Positions 1 to 11,974 of a DNA stretch of 64,000 bases are shown piece after piece. The stretch covers positions 43,200,001 to 43,264,000 of the forward strand of contig OZ022256.1 of the NCBI GenBank assembly GCA_963978905.1. Direction: 5' to 3'. This DNA comes from Trichostrongylus colubriformis (lineage: Eukaryota; Nematoda; Chromadorea; Rhabditida; Trichostrongylidae). A program made the translations under genes and the position numbers. The notes beneath the pieces were generated by a model. It ran no database searches. It was not told where the DNA came from and was given only the letters and a program-made list of their open reading frames with translations. Position 1 is the first letter of the stretch; each line of letters opens with the position of its first letter.

Positions 1-3000
1 CAGGCAAAAACAAATTGGATGCAACCATAGAACAACCACCAAAGAAAAAGGAAAAGAAAATCAAAACTGAAGCGGAAATAAAGGTGGAAGTAGTAGAGCA
101 AGAGTGAGTTCTTCACGAAAATATAAATATCGTTCATCAAGTCATCTCTTTCTGCATTTCGAGTGATAGTCTTCACCTAGGTACTTCGTGAAGTCAGAGG
201 TGCATTCACCTTTTTCTGTCAAGGATCGTTTTCCTATTGTGGATGCTCGTTGCACGACGCGTGGAGAAGACATAACATTTTTGCGAAGGAAGCCTCCTTC
301 GCGACGCTCCCTCAGGGACTATAGATTTGAGAATTTTGTGAAGTCGGGATTAGTTCAGAAAGTTCGTTGTCGATATTTTTCACATTATGCTTGCATTTGA
401 TTATTTCTGTTGCTCCTAATTTTTCAGTCCAATGCTGTGAAATCATTGCAGGGCCAATATCCTGGAGTAAAATTAGAGATCAAACGCTCTCCAAGCAGCA
501 CCGAACTACCGTTCAATGGCACACTCAAAAAGTCATCGAAAACCGAAGAACCCCGCCAGAAAATGGTTACTCCCGATGATGACGGTGGTGTTTGCGAAGA
601 ATGGCTGACTACCTACGGAGGATTTCGCGCTTTGCCAGATGAGTGCGTTCGTTTGATACTTTGCAATATCGATTCATTTAGTTCAGTTTAGAAATTACCT
701 TTTCTGGCAGGATAGAACCGCATCCACAACATTTTTGCACTTAATATGAAAATTCCGTTTTGGCTAGGAGCTTATTTGGAAGAGTTTGATCCTCGGAAGG
801 CCAATATCGCACTCCCTCGGAGCGAACCGCATTGCGTCTGTACCGTTCGTTTTCGAGCCAAATGATCCATGGATGCTAGACCAGCGATTTTGCATAAAAC
901 CTGTCGTACGAGCAACATAGTACTCCGAGTACGAGTGCCGTACTTATTTGAAAAATTTATGGTCAAAAACTATCCTCCGTTCTGAGTTGCCTAATTCGGG
1001 AAATCATAAGTTTGTTTGAACACAACTGTTTCTCACCAAACAAAAAACATTAGTGATTTTGATTTTTTATTTTAGATAGCTGCTGATTTTCGCCGCAGCT
1101 CGCAATGCGAAAGTTGTTACAAGTATGCTGAGTTATGGGCAAAAGCTTCGGTGTCGGACGGGGCTCGAACCCGCACTTCATGCAGCATGGAGTGCGGGTT
1201 CGAGTCCCGTCCTAGATCGAAGCTCTTGCCCATAACTCAGCATAATTGTAGGAAAAAACGTTAGTAATCTCCATGACCGTCTTTCTTGAAACCTGGGCAT
1301 TTCTTCAAATGTGCTTGTGTTTATTTTCTGCCGTACAGGTTTGTTAAGGTGGAACGTTTATTATGCCTGACGTTTCGACAATCTCGTCGTTATCAAAGGC
1401 CTGAAAGCATTTCACAGCTTATTGCTTTCGCTTATCCTGTCCACATTTCGATCCGATACAACTTGAATAAGAGAAACCAACGAGGTCGAAATTCCGACAC
1501 TGAACTGCTCACCTTGGTTCCACCAGCACCGAGCTTGCCTGACTTTAAGAACACAACGCAGCAAGTGAGACTACCCGGTCGCGCATTGCTACTATGTTTG
1601 GATAGGATGTGTACGTGCAATGCGTTACATTCTCACTATCAGAGCTCACATAGTGGAATGTAGGGTAGAAATTCATCAGTAACTGAGATGCACTCGTTCC
1701 TATTGTTCATGCGTGGACCCCGGTGCCTTATCCAAGCCTCAAGAGTTTTCCTAGCGCCGATATCATTTTCATAGGCCAGTATGGTACATTTGATGTCGAA
1801 ATCGCAACCAGCGTGATCTTCTTTTCGGTGCTTTCCAAGCGGTGCGACTAAACTTTCCCTTCTTTTACTGGCTAGGTGTTCCTTTACGCGCACGCTCAGC
1901 AGCCTCCCAGTTTCTCCAATATACAAGGCCTCACACGTTAAACACTGGAGCTGGTAAATTACTCCCCTTTGTGCACAGTCTCCTACTTTTCCATACGGGC
2001 AGATCACACAGTTTTCCATGACGTAAGTTCGGTCATAGAGGCGGTTTCTGACCAGTTGATGTTTGATGTTACTTTTTGGGGTGTTTATCAATACGACATC
2101 ATTGGTCAGATCTGCTCTTCTAAGACATTGTTGTATGGCTGTACTGAAGTGATCTGAGATGAAAGGTAGCTGGAGATGTAATTTATCTTTATCCCTGTAT
2201 GGAAAAGGCCTTGGTCTGCTTCTTCTGTTACTCTCCATGCCGAATAGCCGTTGAGATTAGCTATTTGATTTGCTAATCTTCTGGACTCCTCTCGCTCCTC
2301 ATTACCGGTGCATACTTCCACAGCAGTTCTGTACATATTGCGTAACACTGCCCTTTCAACTGCTTTGGGGTGCGCCGATAATGCGTGAAGTATTATATTC
2401 TAGGAGCTTCCACAGGGATGAAGATAAATTACATCTCCAGCTACCTTTCATCTCAGATCACTTCAGTACAGCCATACAACAATGTCTTACAAGGGAGGGT
2501 CATCAGGTCGGTCCGGCCTTTTGCGATTGGATGTATACCACTGTACTCGTCTTGGGACGAGAAACTCAAATCTGCCTTCCAAATTTGCGAAACGATTCTG
2601 TGAGCAAAGTTATGAAGGGTAGTCTCCCGACATGGTCGACTCTCTCTCTCGCATGTTCACATGAGTGGACGTGGAATGCTAGCACAGTAAGGTGAGTTGT
2701 GGTGTACTGGATACGATTGTTGTTTCACAGGAGATGGGTCGCAGGTTCGGATCCTTTGTGCGGTTGCTCTTTTGCTTTTTCTCCCTTCAGCTCATATGAA
2801 CCCAGAAAGTGCGTATTAGTAAGTATTTGAAAGGTTTATGTCTTCATTCAACATCAAGAGGGGACAAAATTTCACGTTTCCTGATTTATGCATTTTTTCA
2901 AGACTTTCATTTATAGAGGGCATGTGGTACGTTATACCCTGTAGACTTGAACAGAGCGTACAGTTGTACAGATAAGTATGTGGTATAAAGTGACGTAGCG

Positions 3001-6000
3001 TTGTCTAGCAGAGAAAAACAGTAGTTTCTCTCATACTCAATCCCAATGTTTTGCTCAAAGCTAGTGTTGGCGTACTTGTTGAAGGACTTCGGTTCCTGTG
3101 AAGTGAGACGTCTGCCTTCTCGGAAGGAACAAAAAGTTATCGAAAAATTCTCGTTTATTTTGCGGGAAGCTGCATTCGACAACGTAATAATTGAGTCTGA
3201 CGAGGAGCCATGCTTCAAAGAAGATGAGGAAGACCCATCATGGAGTCCAGAGGACGCCGAGTGCCGTAGACTGGCAAGTGTATCACAAGGGAGTATCACA
3301 AGGGGGTTCATATGAGCTGAAGGGAGAAAAAGCAAAAGAGCAGTCGCACAAAGAATCCGAACCTGCGACCCATCTCCTGTGAAACAACCATCGTATCCAG
3401 TACACCACAACTCACTTTGCTGTGCTAGCATTCCACGTCCACTCATGCGAACATGCGAGAGAGAGAGAGTCGACCATGTCGGGAGACTACCCTTCATAAC
3501 TTTGCTCACAGAATCGTTTCGCAAATTTGGAAGGCAGATTTGAGTTTCTCGTCCCAAGACGAGTACAGTGGTATACATCCCATCGCAAAAGGCCGGACTG
3601 ACCTGATGACCCTCCCTTGTTAGAAGAGCAGATCTGACCAATGATGTCGTATTGATAAACACCCCAAAAAGTAACATCAAACATCAACTGGTCAGAAACC
3701 GCCTCTATGACCGAACTCGCGTCATGGAAAACTGTGTGATCTGCCCGTATGGAAAAGTAGGAGACTGTGCACAAAGGGGAGTAATTTACCAGCTCCAGTG
3801 TTTAACGTGTGAGGCCTTGTATATTGGAGAAACTGGGAGGCTGCTGAGCGTGCGCGTAAAGGAACACCTAGCCAGTAAAAGAAGGGAAAGTTTAGTCGCA
3901 CCGCTTGGAAAGCACCGAAAAGAAGATCACGCTGGTTGCGATTTCGACATCAAATGTACCATACTGGCCTATGAAAATGATATCGGCGCTAGGAAAACTC
4001 TTGAGGCTTTCTGGATAAGGCACCGGGGTCCACGCATGAACAATAGGAACGAGTGCATCTCAGTTACTGATGAATTTCAACCCTACATTCCACTATGTGA
4101 GCTCTGATAGTGAGAATGTAACGCATTGCACGTACACATCCTATCCAAACATAGTAGCAATGCGCGACCGGGTAGTCTCACTTGCTGCGTTGTGTTCTTA
4201 AAGTCAGGCAAGCTCGGTGCTGGTGGAACCAAGGTGAGCAGTTCAGTGTCGGAATTTCGACCTCGTTGGTTTCTCTTATTCAAGTTGTATCGGATCGAAA
4301 TGTGGGCAGGATAAGCGGAAGCAATAAGCTGTGAAATGCTTTCAGGCCTTTGATAACGACGAGTTGTCGAAACGTCAGGCATAATAAACGTTCCACCTTA
4401 ACAAACCTGTATGGCAGAAAATAAACACAAGTACATTTGAAAAAAACGTTAGTTTTTTCAACCTTCCAAAGTCAGTGAGCAAATTTTTCCATTCGAAAAT
4501 TGTTTGGTTAGAATCCAAGAATTGCTGAAAGACGATTCTGACATCCCCCGTTTCTTGGAACCATATCTTTTCTAAGGGATGCTTCAAAATGCCAAAAACT
4601 TTGTAGTCCGTATTGGATCATCCAAGACTGACGAAGAATAAAGCAGAATTTCTGCACCGGATTTTATTCAGATGAGGTTTTGCATAACTCATCTTTGGGT
4701 AGTGGGATTCGTATCACCGTGGGAAGCGATCGCACCTATCCGTTAAGTGGAGGAGAGGACATTTCCGGCGAGCCTTGGTCGGTTTCCACTGTATGTTCCC
4801 TTGCTATGCAAAGAACTCGTCGTGATGTTTTAGTAGAATAGGCCTACGATAGGCCAAGAAAACTTCACCTAAGGATGCATCATTTTGAAGCATTATCTCT
4901 TCAGCGCTACACTTGCAAGGATAGTCTCCTCCTAATCACAGCTAATCAATATCATTTCCAGAATTAGGCAACTAATTCCGAGTTAATTGCGAAATATTTC
5001 TGAGCTCTGAAGCATCTAACGTTGGCAGCCACAAATCGTGGTTTTCTAAGGTGAATGGCCAGAACGGTGCTTTTTCTGGGAATTTTCGTGGGATTTCGAA
5101 CCTGAAAAGAAGAGCAGATTCCTTCAAAATTTTGCCTAAATAATTTTAAAAGATCACGAAATAAGCTACTGAAAAATTAGAAAGTAGTCATTGGGCAAAA
5201 CTGCAGTAACTTTTTGTCCGACCTAATATTTTCTCTTTTTTTCGCTTGGAAACGTCCATTGCGCGGGCTTGAAGGTGTGAGATGATGTTTTCATGCAAAA
5301 TCAGGGCTATATCCTTATTTAGAAGATCAAATTGTGCGCTATTGTTTTGCACCAAATGTGTGGTGCTATGGGTCCCCATATACAAGATTGTAGCCGAATC
5401 GTGGTTTCGCCAAGAGTGTGAGATGGCGCTGGTTGAGCGCTGCTGCCTTTTACTCTATCAGTTCAGAGGTAAAGCTGCTCTGGAGAACGGCAACGTTGCT
5501 GAAGCGCCAGTACAGCTCGAACAGTTGTCCAAGAAGCGCAGTTCGATAGCGGTTTCTGAGAGTGGAGGCTTAGATCCCGATTGTTTCGATGGCAGTTTCA
5601 ATGATGACGTATACTACCATGACGATAGTGATTCGTCTAAGAAGGATCGTTTCAAGGATATTCGACCAGATGAATTCAAAGCGTTAGGAATTGATGTAAA
5701 GGTGAATTTTGTGGAATTTGCATGAACCTGTATTCTGAAAATAATTGTGAGCTTTTCAACGGTTATATTTCAGAGCCTCGTGCCGAAAAAGGATTTCTAT
5801 GCAATGACCAAGGAGGAGCAGGCCGCTGCCGTTGCAGCCGAGTTTGAAGCAGCAGATGCACTGGGGCCTAAAAAGGAAGACGGTTATGTGATCAGTGTTA
5901 GTTGCCCACACTTTCATCCGAGCCATTTATGCGTGCGGTTCTATATGAAATTTCTTTGACAGCTGATGGGTATTTCATATCGCGAAAAACCCTATCATTT

Positions 6001-7480
6001 GAATCCTGCTAAGGTGAAAAAGGCGATGAAGTCAATTCTATCCAATCCGCTGGTGAGTTATACGTCTTGGCGAATTTCTCTGACTGTTCCTTCCAAATGA
6101 TCATGGGAAATGCTCTTTCTTCACTGATTTTGTGTTGTCTCATGAATTTGAGCTTGTTACCTTGCAATTTGCTGAAGGAGAATAATGCCCGTATTTTAGC
6201 TAGCTTACGATAAGGTGCTCTACACAAGGCGAGCTTTGCTAGCTCGCCAGAGAGCGCTGGAGCGTCACAAAATCAACAGTGCTGGTCCTGAGGTGTACTT
6301 TAAAAAGTTGGATCGAACTCTTGATTCCAGCCTAGGACCAATTGCCGAAAAGATACTCGAAGAACATAATCCTATTGATATTACTGCTATAGGTAAGGAA
6401 GGACTTACGATATTGAATAAAGCAACTATACAGAGAATCTCTTATTTGACTTATTGCTCCCTTGTAGATCCGATAGATGTACTCGAAGCCGTTAATTATC
6501 GTAATTTGGATGACAATGGTGATACCAACGAGGCAGCCAAAAACCCAAGTGATGCAGCCACTGCTGGTGTGGAAGAAAGTATGCGACAATTTGCAGCAGA
6601 AGTCCGACAAGCTGACTTCAAGGTTCAAGGTTCGTGCTGTTTCGGGAAGTGTTACAATGTATATTCAACTCCACTGTTAGGATGTACTACACTTGTTCAA
6701 CTGTATCGGCTTATTACTGATGGCTTCTAGGACTTCACACCTTCTCTTCCGTTATGCAGTGCTTGCCGCGAAGACTGGGAAAGTCAGGGAAATACGTGAA
6801 CGTGGCTAACGCTCTGGCCGTGACGCTTTACATGTGCAACGAGAACGTGGGTTTCTCTTGTCATTTTCACAAGGCAAGGGGAGGAATAATTTTGGTATTT
6901 GGGAGTTGGGGAGACATAGTCACTGTGAATAATAAACGCGTGGCTTTAAAAGACTGTGTGTTTCGCGTTGGAAACCCTACATCTTCCATATTGTGACCCT
7001 GCGGTGGCATGCGTGGTGGACGAGTAGACGAGAGTAACGGTCTTGGTTTGGCTTCGTCGTCCCCCACCCTTAGGGAGAATTTTTTGGAACACTTCGTGTG
7101 TTTTTTGTTTCACTCTATTCTTTCCTTCACTGCATAGCCCTCTAACTTTCATACAACCGTAGATGAAACTATCCCTCATGCCTTTAAATGAAATGCCTTT
7201 AAAATATTGTCACACCTAACGTGGTTATCTTTGTCTCGACTTTATTGCCATTATACTACTATGCCATTTGCTTCAGACCCTCACCTTGGTGCAAGAAAGA
7301 GATGATTCCGTCGATCAAAACATGTCTGTAAATGAAGGCGAACCGTGGATGGGCAATTTTATAATCACGAATGCTCCTGATGTGCCAAAATTATTAGGCC
7401 AAAGTATTGAAGCTCAAAATTCCTCCACTGGTATCGAAGCTAATGATAACAATGTTGCTAGCAATGACATTTTTGCATGA
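1..7480 (+). CDS. dpy-26: Condensin subunit CAP-H (kleisin), 3' part, multi-exon
   Basis: The kleisin subunit bridges the SMC2/SMC4 heads in condensin and acts in nuclear chromosome condensation. Readable coding exons are 1-103, 181-361, 428-646, 716-862 (then broken), 5467-5701, 5774-5896, 5963-6052, 6200-6392, 6468-6629, 6731-6846 and 7277-7480 (TGA); phases agree at nearly every junction. The last two exons give the kleisin C-terminal winged-helix signature (HTFSSVMQCLPRRL, then LYMCNEN joined to TLTLVQ), very like the CAP-H C-terminus. The exon at 5963 (YREKPYHLNPAKVKKAMKS) matches the conserved central CAP-H block, and the acidic DDVYYHDDSDS lies before it. The 5' end is outside the window. 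The exon at 716 hits TGA at 863, but coding-like text continues one frame over (NDPWMLDQRF), so this copy has a frameshift or a sequencing error. The 4.5-kb intron carries a Penelope-like palindrome. The CAP-H call rests on remembered family similarity; the exon structure is seen directly. Confidence 0.65.
1040..1255 (-). repeat. SINE-like repeat ending in a long tRNA-like hairpin
   Basis: Positions 1125-1248 form a hairpin with arms of about 58 bases. Each arm contains a tRNA T-arm/B-box-like block (GGTTCGAGTCCC on one strand). The segment 1075-1150 closely resembles 12590-12650, where the same text (GCAATGCGAA, GTTGTTA, GGGCAA) leads into another B-box-like block. This shows a dispersed family, probably tRNA-derived. 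It lies in an intron of the CAP-H gene. No intact cloverleaf is present. Confidence 0.55.
1639..2238 (-). pseudogene. Penelope-like GIY-YIG endonuclease region (left arm, rearranged)
   Basis: The open frame contains the zinc-binding-like lead CVICPYG followed by the GIY-YIG core (YQLQCLTCEALYIGETGR), the downstream R and KEHL motif and EAWIRH. Compared with the right-arm copy it lacks one residue in EAFWIRH and its N-terminal part (MESNRRSRPRP) comes from the internal rearrangement. In Penelope-like elements this domain nicks target DNA for retrotransposition. With no reverse transcriptase attached, autonomous activity is unlikely. Domain and orientation are clear; functional status is inferred. 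Confidence 0.7.
2690..2805 (+). repeat. tRNA-derived SINE copy in left PLE arm
   Basis: A-box-like TGGTGTACTGGATACG is followed about 35 bases later by B-box-like GCAGGTTCGGATCC, the spacing of an RNA polymerase III promoter. The same order recurs at 17700-17815 on the - strand with the shared block TACTGGATACG and a similar T-rich tail, so this is a repeat family rather than a tRNA gene. A reverse-complement copy lies in the other PLE arm (3310-3415). Confidence 0.5.
3310..3415 (-). repeat. tRNA-derived SINE copy in right PLE arm
   Basis: This is the near-exact reverse complement of 2690-2800, with B-box GGTTCGGATTC and A-box TGTACTGGATACG on the - strand. It duplicated as part of the palindrome, showing that the SINE was already in the Penelope-like sequence, or adjacent to it, before the inversion formed. 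Confidence 0.5.
3652..4107 (+). CDS. Penelope-like element GIY-YIG endonuclease domain (right arm, open)
   Basis: The uninterrupted 151-codon frame runs from the linker (INTPKSNIKHQLV) through CVICPYGKVGDC, the GIY-YIG core with YIGETGR, the conserved RVKEHLASK, the HRKEDHAGC stretch and EAFWIRHRGP to a TGA. This is the C-terminal half of a Penelope-type ORF. The frame is open upstream to about 3640 but joins unrelated reading frames there. Both the tyrosine/arginine and the glutamate expected for GIY-YIG catalysis are visible. It is probably a dead-on-arrival fragment, yet the domain itself is intact. Confidence 0.72.
   Translation: MINTPKSNIKHQLVRNRLYDRTRVMENCVICPYGKVGDCAQRGVIYQLQCLTCEALYIGETGRLLSVRVKEHLASKRRESLVAPLGKHRKEDHAGCDFDIKCTILAYENDIGARKTLEAFWIRHRGPRMNNRNECISVTDEFQPYIPLCEL
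4446..5466. other. Intronic stretch, no gene recognised
   Basis: This is AT-rich sequence between the PLE palindrome and the next CAP-H exon. Open frames here are short, lack splice-bounded coding character and resemble nothing recognised. A missing CAP-H exon could be hidden here, but none was seen. Confidence 0.4.
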
Positions 7481-8560
7481 ATGGCATATTAATTGATTTC
7501 ATGTCTTTCTCCCAGTTCTATATCCCAGTGTTCATCGTCATTTTTCGTTTTTTTTTTCCTTAAATGAGCTGACTGTTGTCCAGATTGTTACACAGTTGTA
7601 AGACATCCAACCACCAGCGAATCGCCAAGTCGATTTCGTCTTTCCAACCCCGTATCACTTTCTCTAAGTTGCCTTTATGGTGCCTGTTTTTATGACCTCA
7701 TTTCCCCATAATCTAATAATAATTGCTCCGGTTACTACCCTCTGAGCCCTAAATTATGGCATGCTTAAAGAGTGCGCTACAGTACTGCCGATCTTATTTC
7801 TGATCATCATTGTACGATCTCAGCCTCGGTGTCCACGCCGCTGATTCGCAATGAGTTTATCCTTTAAGAAGTGTTGTGTGGATTATTGGTGTTTTTTCTC
7901 TTTTCATGTTAATAGGTGTTATGGGAGACACTCGACGCAATGGGTTACTGTTTTCCATGTATAGTGAATGAATTAGGAGATTCTGTAATAAATCCTTGTG
8001 AATTCATTGATTTGTTTATGCATAGCACGAGCAAGTGAAATCGAAAGGGAGTGGAAATGAACAAAAATCGCTGGATGAAGTGGCTTGCAATACTGCGGCT
8101 AACCCTCAGTGTAGCCCTCGTATTAGAATACTTTCAGGCCAACATCCTGAATCAAAAGCTGGGGACAAAAAAGCGGCGCGCTATGATTCACAAAAGTGAA
8201 ATCTTCCTAACTAAGTGTTCTATAAACTGACGGCTGGTTTTATCCTCCATTCATAATCGCTCTTGAACTTTCCACATTTCATGAGTCACCTTCCGTTAGT
8301 ATAATTTGTGGATTCAAGTAGTAGGAAGTGCTTTTCTTAGGGAAGCTCCTCTGTTGATGAAAGGCACCAAGGGATAATTTTGTTGATTCTTTTATATATA
8401 TAGGTAGATGTGCTAGACTGTATGAGTCATGAAAAAAGGATATTAAATGACCAGCAACCTCAAGACTGGGAGACTTAAAGACACACCACGCAATTTTTGG
8501 ATTAGTTATTCATCTTCTTGGTAAGTAGCCCTTGGATAACCGTTCGGGCTGTACCCTTAT
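7481..8560. other. 3' flank of CAP-H gene; no further gene
   Basis: This follows the CAP-H stop codon. A T-rich tract follows at about 7541-7560, and AATAAA-type signals appear near 7987-7992. No coding frame of note is present. Confidence 0.4.
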
Positions 8561-8577
8561 TGCGGAGTCACAGCGCC

Positions 8578-8757
8578 ACCTAAGCCTGCGTTCATACTCT
8601 GCGGCAGCAGGGCATAACCGCGTTTCTCTGGGTCTCCGCCTATGCCACCCTGCCTCGTTGCCTGCGTCCTCTCTGCACCTCCCCGGTGCCGTTCTGCCTC
8701 ACTGCCTGTGAACGCATCCACGACCTGACGGCGCTGAGTATGAACGCGATCTAACTT
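8578..8757. repeat. GC-rich MITE-like repeat with terminal inverted repeats
   Basis: Ends are inverted: TGCGTTCATACTCTGCGGC at the left and GCGCTGAGTATGAACGCGAT at the right. The TTCATACT/AGTATGAA end motif is shared with the elements at 48722-49042 and 51541-51945, suggesting related terminal repeats. The interior is GC-rich with no ORF. Confidence 0.5.
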
Positions 8758-9449
8758 CGCCAGGCCAGCTCGAACGGCAGGCTGTCGCTAGACGCGGCGC
8801 CTTGCAGCTAATTTGCCAACGGAGTGTGATGTGCGAGCCAGAATTCGACGTTTCTAGTACTTTCCATTCGATCTTATCTGGTGAGTGGATCAAAACCTCT
8901 GCTTCCATTAGAGAGCAAGCTCACCTATATCACCTGTCGTCCCGTTGCTCATCGAGAGTCTCCAGCGAGCACCAGCAACGTCTCCGTTGGTATCTGTCTC
9001 AAGAAATTTATTCGCCTCTGGTGTTGTTAGTGAACCATGGACGCTCAACATTCACTCTGACGATGTTGGTCAAATTTGAGTGCTTGGATTTATTTTGGAT
9101 GATTTCTCATCGGACGGCAGTGTTGTTTGTACGCCCTTTTCAACACGATCGACGTCGATGGGCTATTCGTGAAGAGACGTTTGACTTTCAGCTTCTCGTG
9201 GAGTCGTTGCCTCATGAATGTTTTCGAGGCTCAAGAATTCTTCTGCATCTTCTTTATCCACACCGTCTTCGTCTATGTGAAGTGCATCACAAACGAGAGC
9301 GATCAGAGCACAGTCTACAATCACGCACAGGCAGATGCCGAACACAGGCACTCCCTCCGGAAATGGAACTTTCTCATCTTCCTGAGCTCGTCTCGAGAAC
9401 TGCCTTTTAAAAGCGTCTCGTTGACTGGAAGTCCAACTTTGGCCTTCGT

Positions 9450-11750
9450 AGCGTTCATTGGCGGTTCTTCGACACATTGCGAATTGTTCTTGGCAGGAGC
9501 AACTAGCTGTCGCTAGTTCAGTGAACCCCTCAGGCTCCAGGGACACGTAGCCTGTCGTTCACCTTGCTCAGAGCTTTCGTAAAGAAGTCCGGTCATCGAG
9601 CTGGCGGTCGTCCAGCTGTTTGTATGACGTTCCGAGGGTCAGTAACCGCTTTGGTCCGACGGTCATAGCGATATCGCAGTTCGGCCCATCCAATTTTCGA
9701 TTTTTTGGCGAATACGGCGGCTTCCCTGATCTTTGTTGAGACGGAGTCCGGAAACTTCGCATTCCACTTTGCACCTGCGTGTACTAGGACACTCCGAGCA
9801 TCGGGTTTTCGATGGCGCTTTGCACCGCATGATTTTCCTGCTTATGTAGAGTCCAAGTCTCTGAGAAACTTGTCAAGACAGGAAGGATGGGAGTGGAGCC
9901 GGATATTCTTCGTCTTGTTCACTATTCCCTCGATGGTCTTGAAGGCTCCTCAAGCCGCTCTTCCCCTCTTGCTCAGCTCTGATGCTAAGCCGTTCATCAT
10001 ATCGACTTTCTGAACGAGGAACGCATAGCTGCAGTACTTAACGATGTTCCGTTGACCGTGAATGGGGCAGTGGGTACCAATCCGCTCCCATAAGCACCGT
10101 CTTCGTTAAGTTCAGCCGTTAGCCGATTTTTCTGCAATCGCAATCGAAACCAGACTCGCTGTTAAGAGGACGATGTCGTCAGCGAGCCACATTGATGTAG
10201 ATACCGGCCATAGACCTTCACTCCCATGCCTTCTCATTTCGGCCTAGACATAACGGTCTCGAGAGCGGCGCCGAAAAGATGAGGCGAATTGTGTAATCTT
10301 GTCAAATCGCTCTCTTCAAGTCGATGATGACTTCCTTGTAGAATGGAGAAATTCTGGTCGCGAAGTTGATATAGAGCTTACGAAGTGTTCTTATGTACTG
10401 AGTACGCACACCCCAAAAACGGTTATCGACTTCCTGGGGTTTCCCAGAAACTCGTTAACCGTTTTGCCTCCACAGAGGCGAAGTTTCATTCAAATCAATG
10501 AATGTGAGACATAACGGCATCTTGTACTCTCGCGTAAATTCAGTGATGACTTTCTTGTCGATCCCTCTCCGAAACCCTGCTTGCTCACATCGTTGTACTT
10601 CATCTTAAGTTCTGCCAATCCTATTCAAGATGACTCGAGGGAAAAGTTTGCAGACTGCATGCGGCATGCAGATTGGATGGCATTCGGGAGATCTCTCTTC
10701 ATACACCAACATGCTTTTCCGTGAGATGTACTTTGCATTCTGAGGGGTTGCGCGTGGAGAAAGAAGTCAAACTTTTGACGAGCATGGGCGGCAGCTTCTT
10801 CAGGTGTTCCAGTCTGATGCTGTCAAGGCCTGTGCTGTACCAGTCTCACCGACGAAGTGGCGTGTCGAACTTCGCAAGAGAGAAGTGGAGGAACGACATC
10901 TATTTTGCTTCAAATTGTTCCTCTGGAGGTGGAAATGGCTATCGAAATGATCCAAGTAACAGTCGTAGATGACCTTCTTCATTGCTCTTCGGGAAGCAAC
11001 AACTGTACCGTCGTGACATCGGAAACCGTTGATTTTCGTCTCGTAGCTAGCGAGATTGCGGCGGGCATTGTAGATGCTCCTCCCAGCCTCTGCTGCTTCA
11101 GCCCGTACTGCTGCCCTTGTCTCCTTGAGATCTTCTATATCGCATCTTTGTGCGGCTCCACCTTGGCGTATCAGCTCGAAAGCTTTCGAAGAGAGTCGTC
11201 TCCTCGTGCCTTCCAAACTTCTTCACCTCCTGGCACTATTGTGAAGATGTTCAACGACCCGGTTGCACGCGTCGTCGATTTTCGATAACGAAATCCTCCC
11301 ATACACCGGCGAAAGAAGCGAAGTAATCCCAGTTGATGACTGTTTTGGGGCTTCGCTTCTTAAACTTTGTGGCTCCCTGCACGTATCGAGAAGAGTAGTC
11401 TCGCGTGAATGATCCGATGGTCTGATCCCGTATAGAACTACGCAACAAGAACAAGATTGCTCAGGTGAAATTTCGATTGCACCGGCTGACTTCCAGTTTC
11501 ATCGTAGACGAGAGGCTTCCTGAGGATTGGCCCTTCTGTTCGTGGAAGTCACAGAGCCCCTGCTGCTTCGACAAGGCTGCTATGATCCGAAGTATCATTT
11601 TCACGCCTCAAATCCGCCTCCGGAGGGGTTTCAGTGGTAAGGGCACGTTTTGGCTCTTGGAAACGAAGAGCGATGGGAACCCGGAAAAAACGGAATGTCA
11701 AAGAACACCACCCAGTATGAATCCTCTTAGGTACCTAGAGTGAACGGACC
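9450..11750 (-). pseudogene. Decayed RTE-type LINE (reverse transcriptase ORF)
   Basis: Many short - strand frames read in order like one nematode RTE polyprotein: RRSPKTVINWDYFASFAGVW near 11290-11390, then ELIRQGGAA, the block AAEAGRSIYNARRNLASYE and CHDGTVVASRRAMKKVIYD (10950-11200), the RT active-site region around ADDIVLLT near 10170-10190, MMNGLASELSKRGRAA near 9940-10000, and the C-terminal part near 9540-9770. Multiple stops and frameshifts break it, so it cannot make a working enzyme. RTE elements copy by target-primed reverse transcription. The family call is from recognisable blocks; ends are approximate. Confidence 0.72.
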
Positions 11751-11974
11751 TCAGCAAGGTTGTGAACAAGGGCGACGAAATTTCGGATTTTGCCCAGTTG
11801 AGGTTACACATCTTGTTCACTCTTCCCTCGCTCCCGTTCCTGCTCGTGCAGAAGGCTGCCACGGAATATAGTGATAGAGTGAGGTCTGCTCTTGGATCTG
11901 GGGATGAAATACCTCAACAGAATTTGCTGCAGTTTGACTAAAGTGGGGTGAAAGTGGAGGAGACAAAATTACTT

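Larger units (their letters stand above)
1308..4445. mobile_element. Penelope-like element pair arranged as a 3.1-kb near-palindrome
   Basis: The outer sequence at 1308-1665 is the near-exact reverse complement of 4083-4440, and the inversion continues inward through the GIY-YIG coding region and up to about 2805 on the left and 3305 on the right. A unique core of about 500 bases lies between. The left arm has an extra internal inverted duplication (2120-2205 against 2415-2490). The coding part on each arm is the C-terminal GIY-YIG endonuclease region typical of Penelope-like retroelements; no reverse transcriptase domain was found, so both copies are 5'-truncated. The whole structure sits inside an intron of the CAP-H gene. 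Confidence 0.7.

Noticed and set aside
8802..9516. Overlapping ORFs of 129-202 codons on + strand
   Set aside because: They are mostly antisense to or beside the decayed RTE LINE on the - strand and have no domain.
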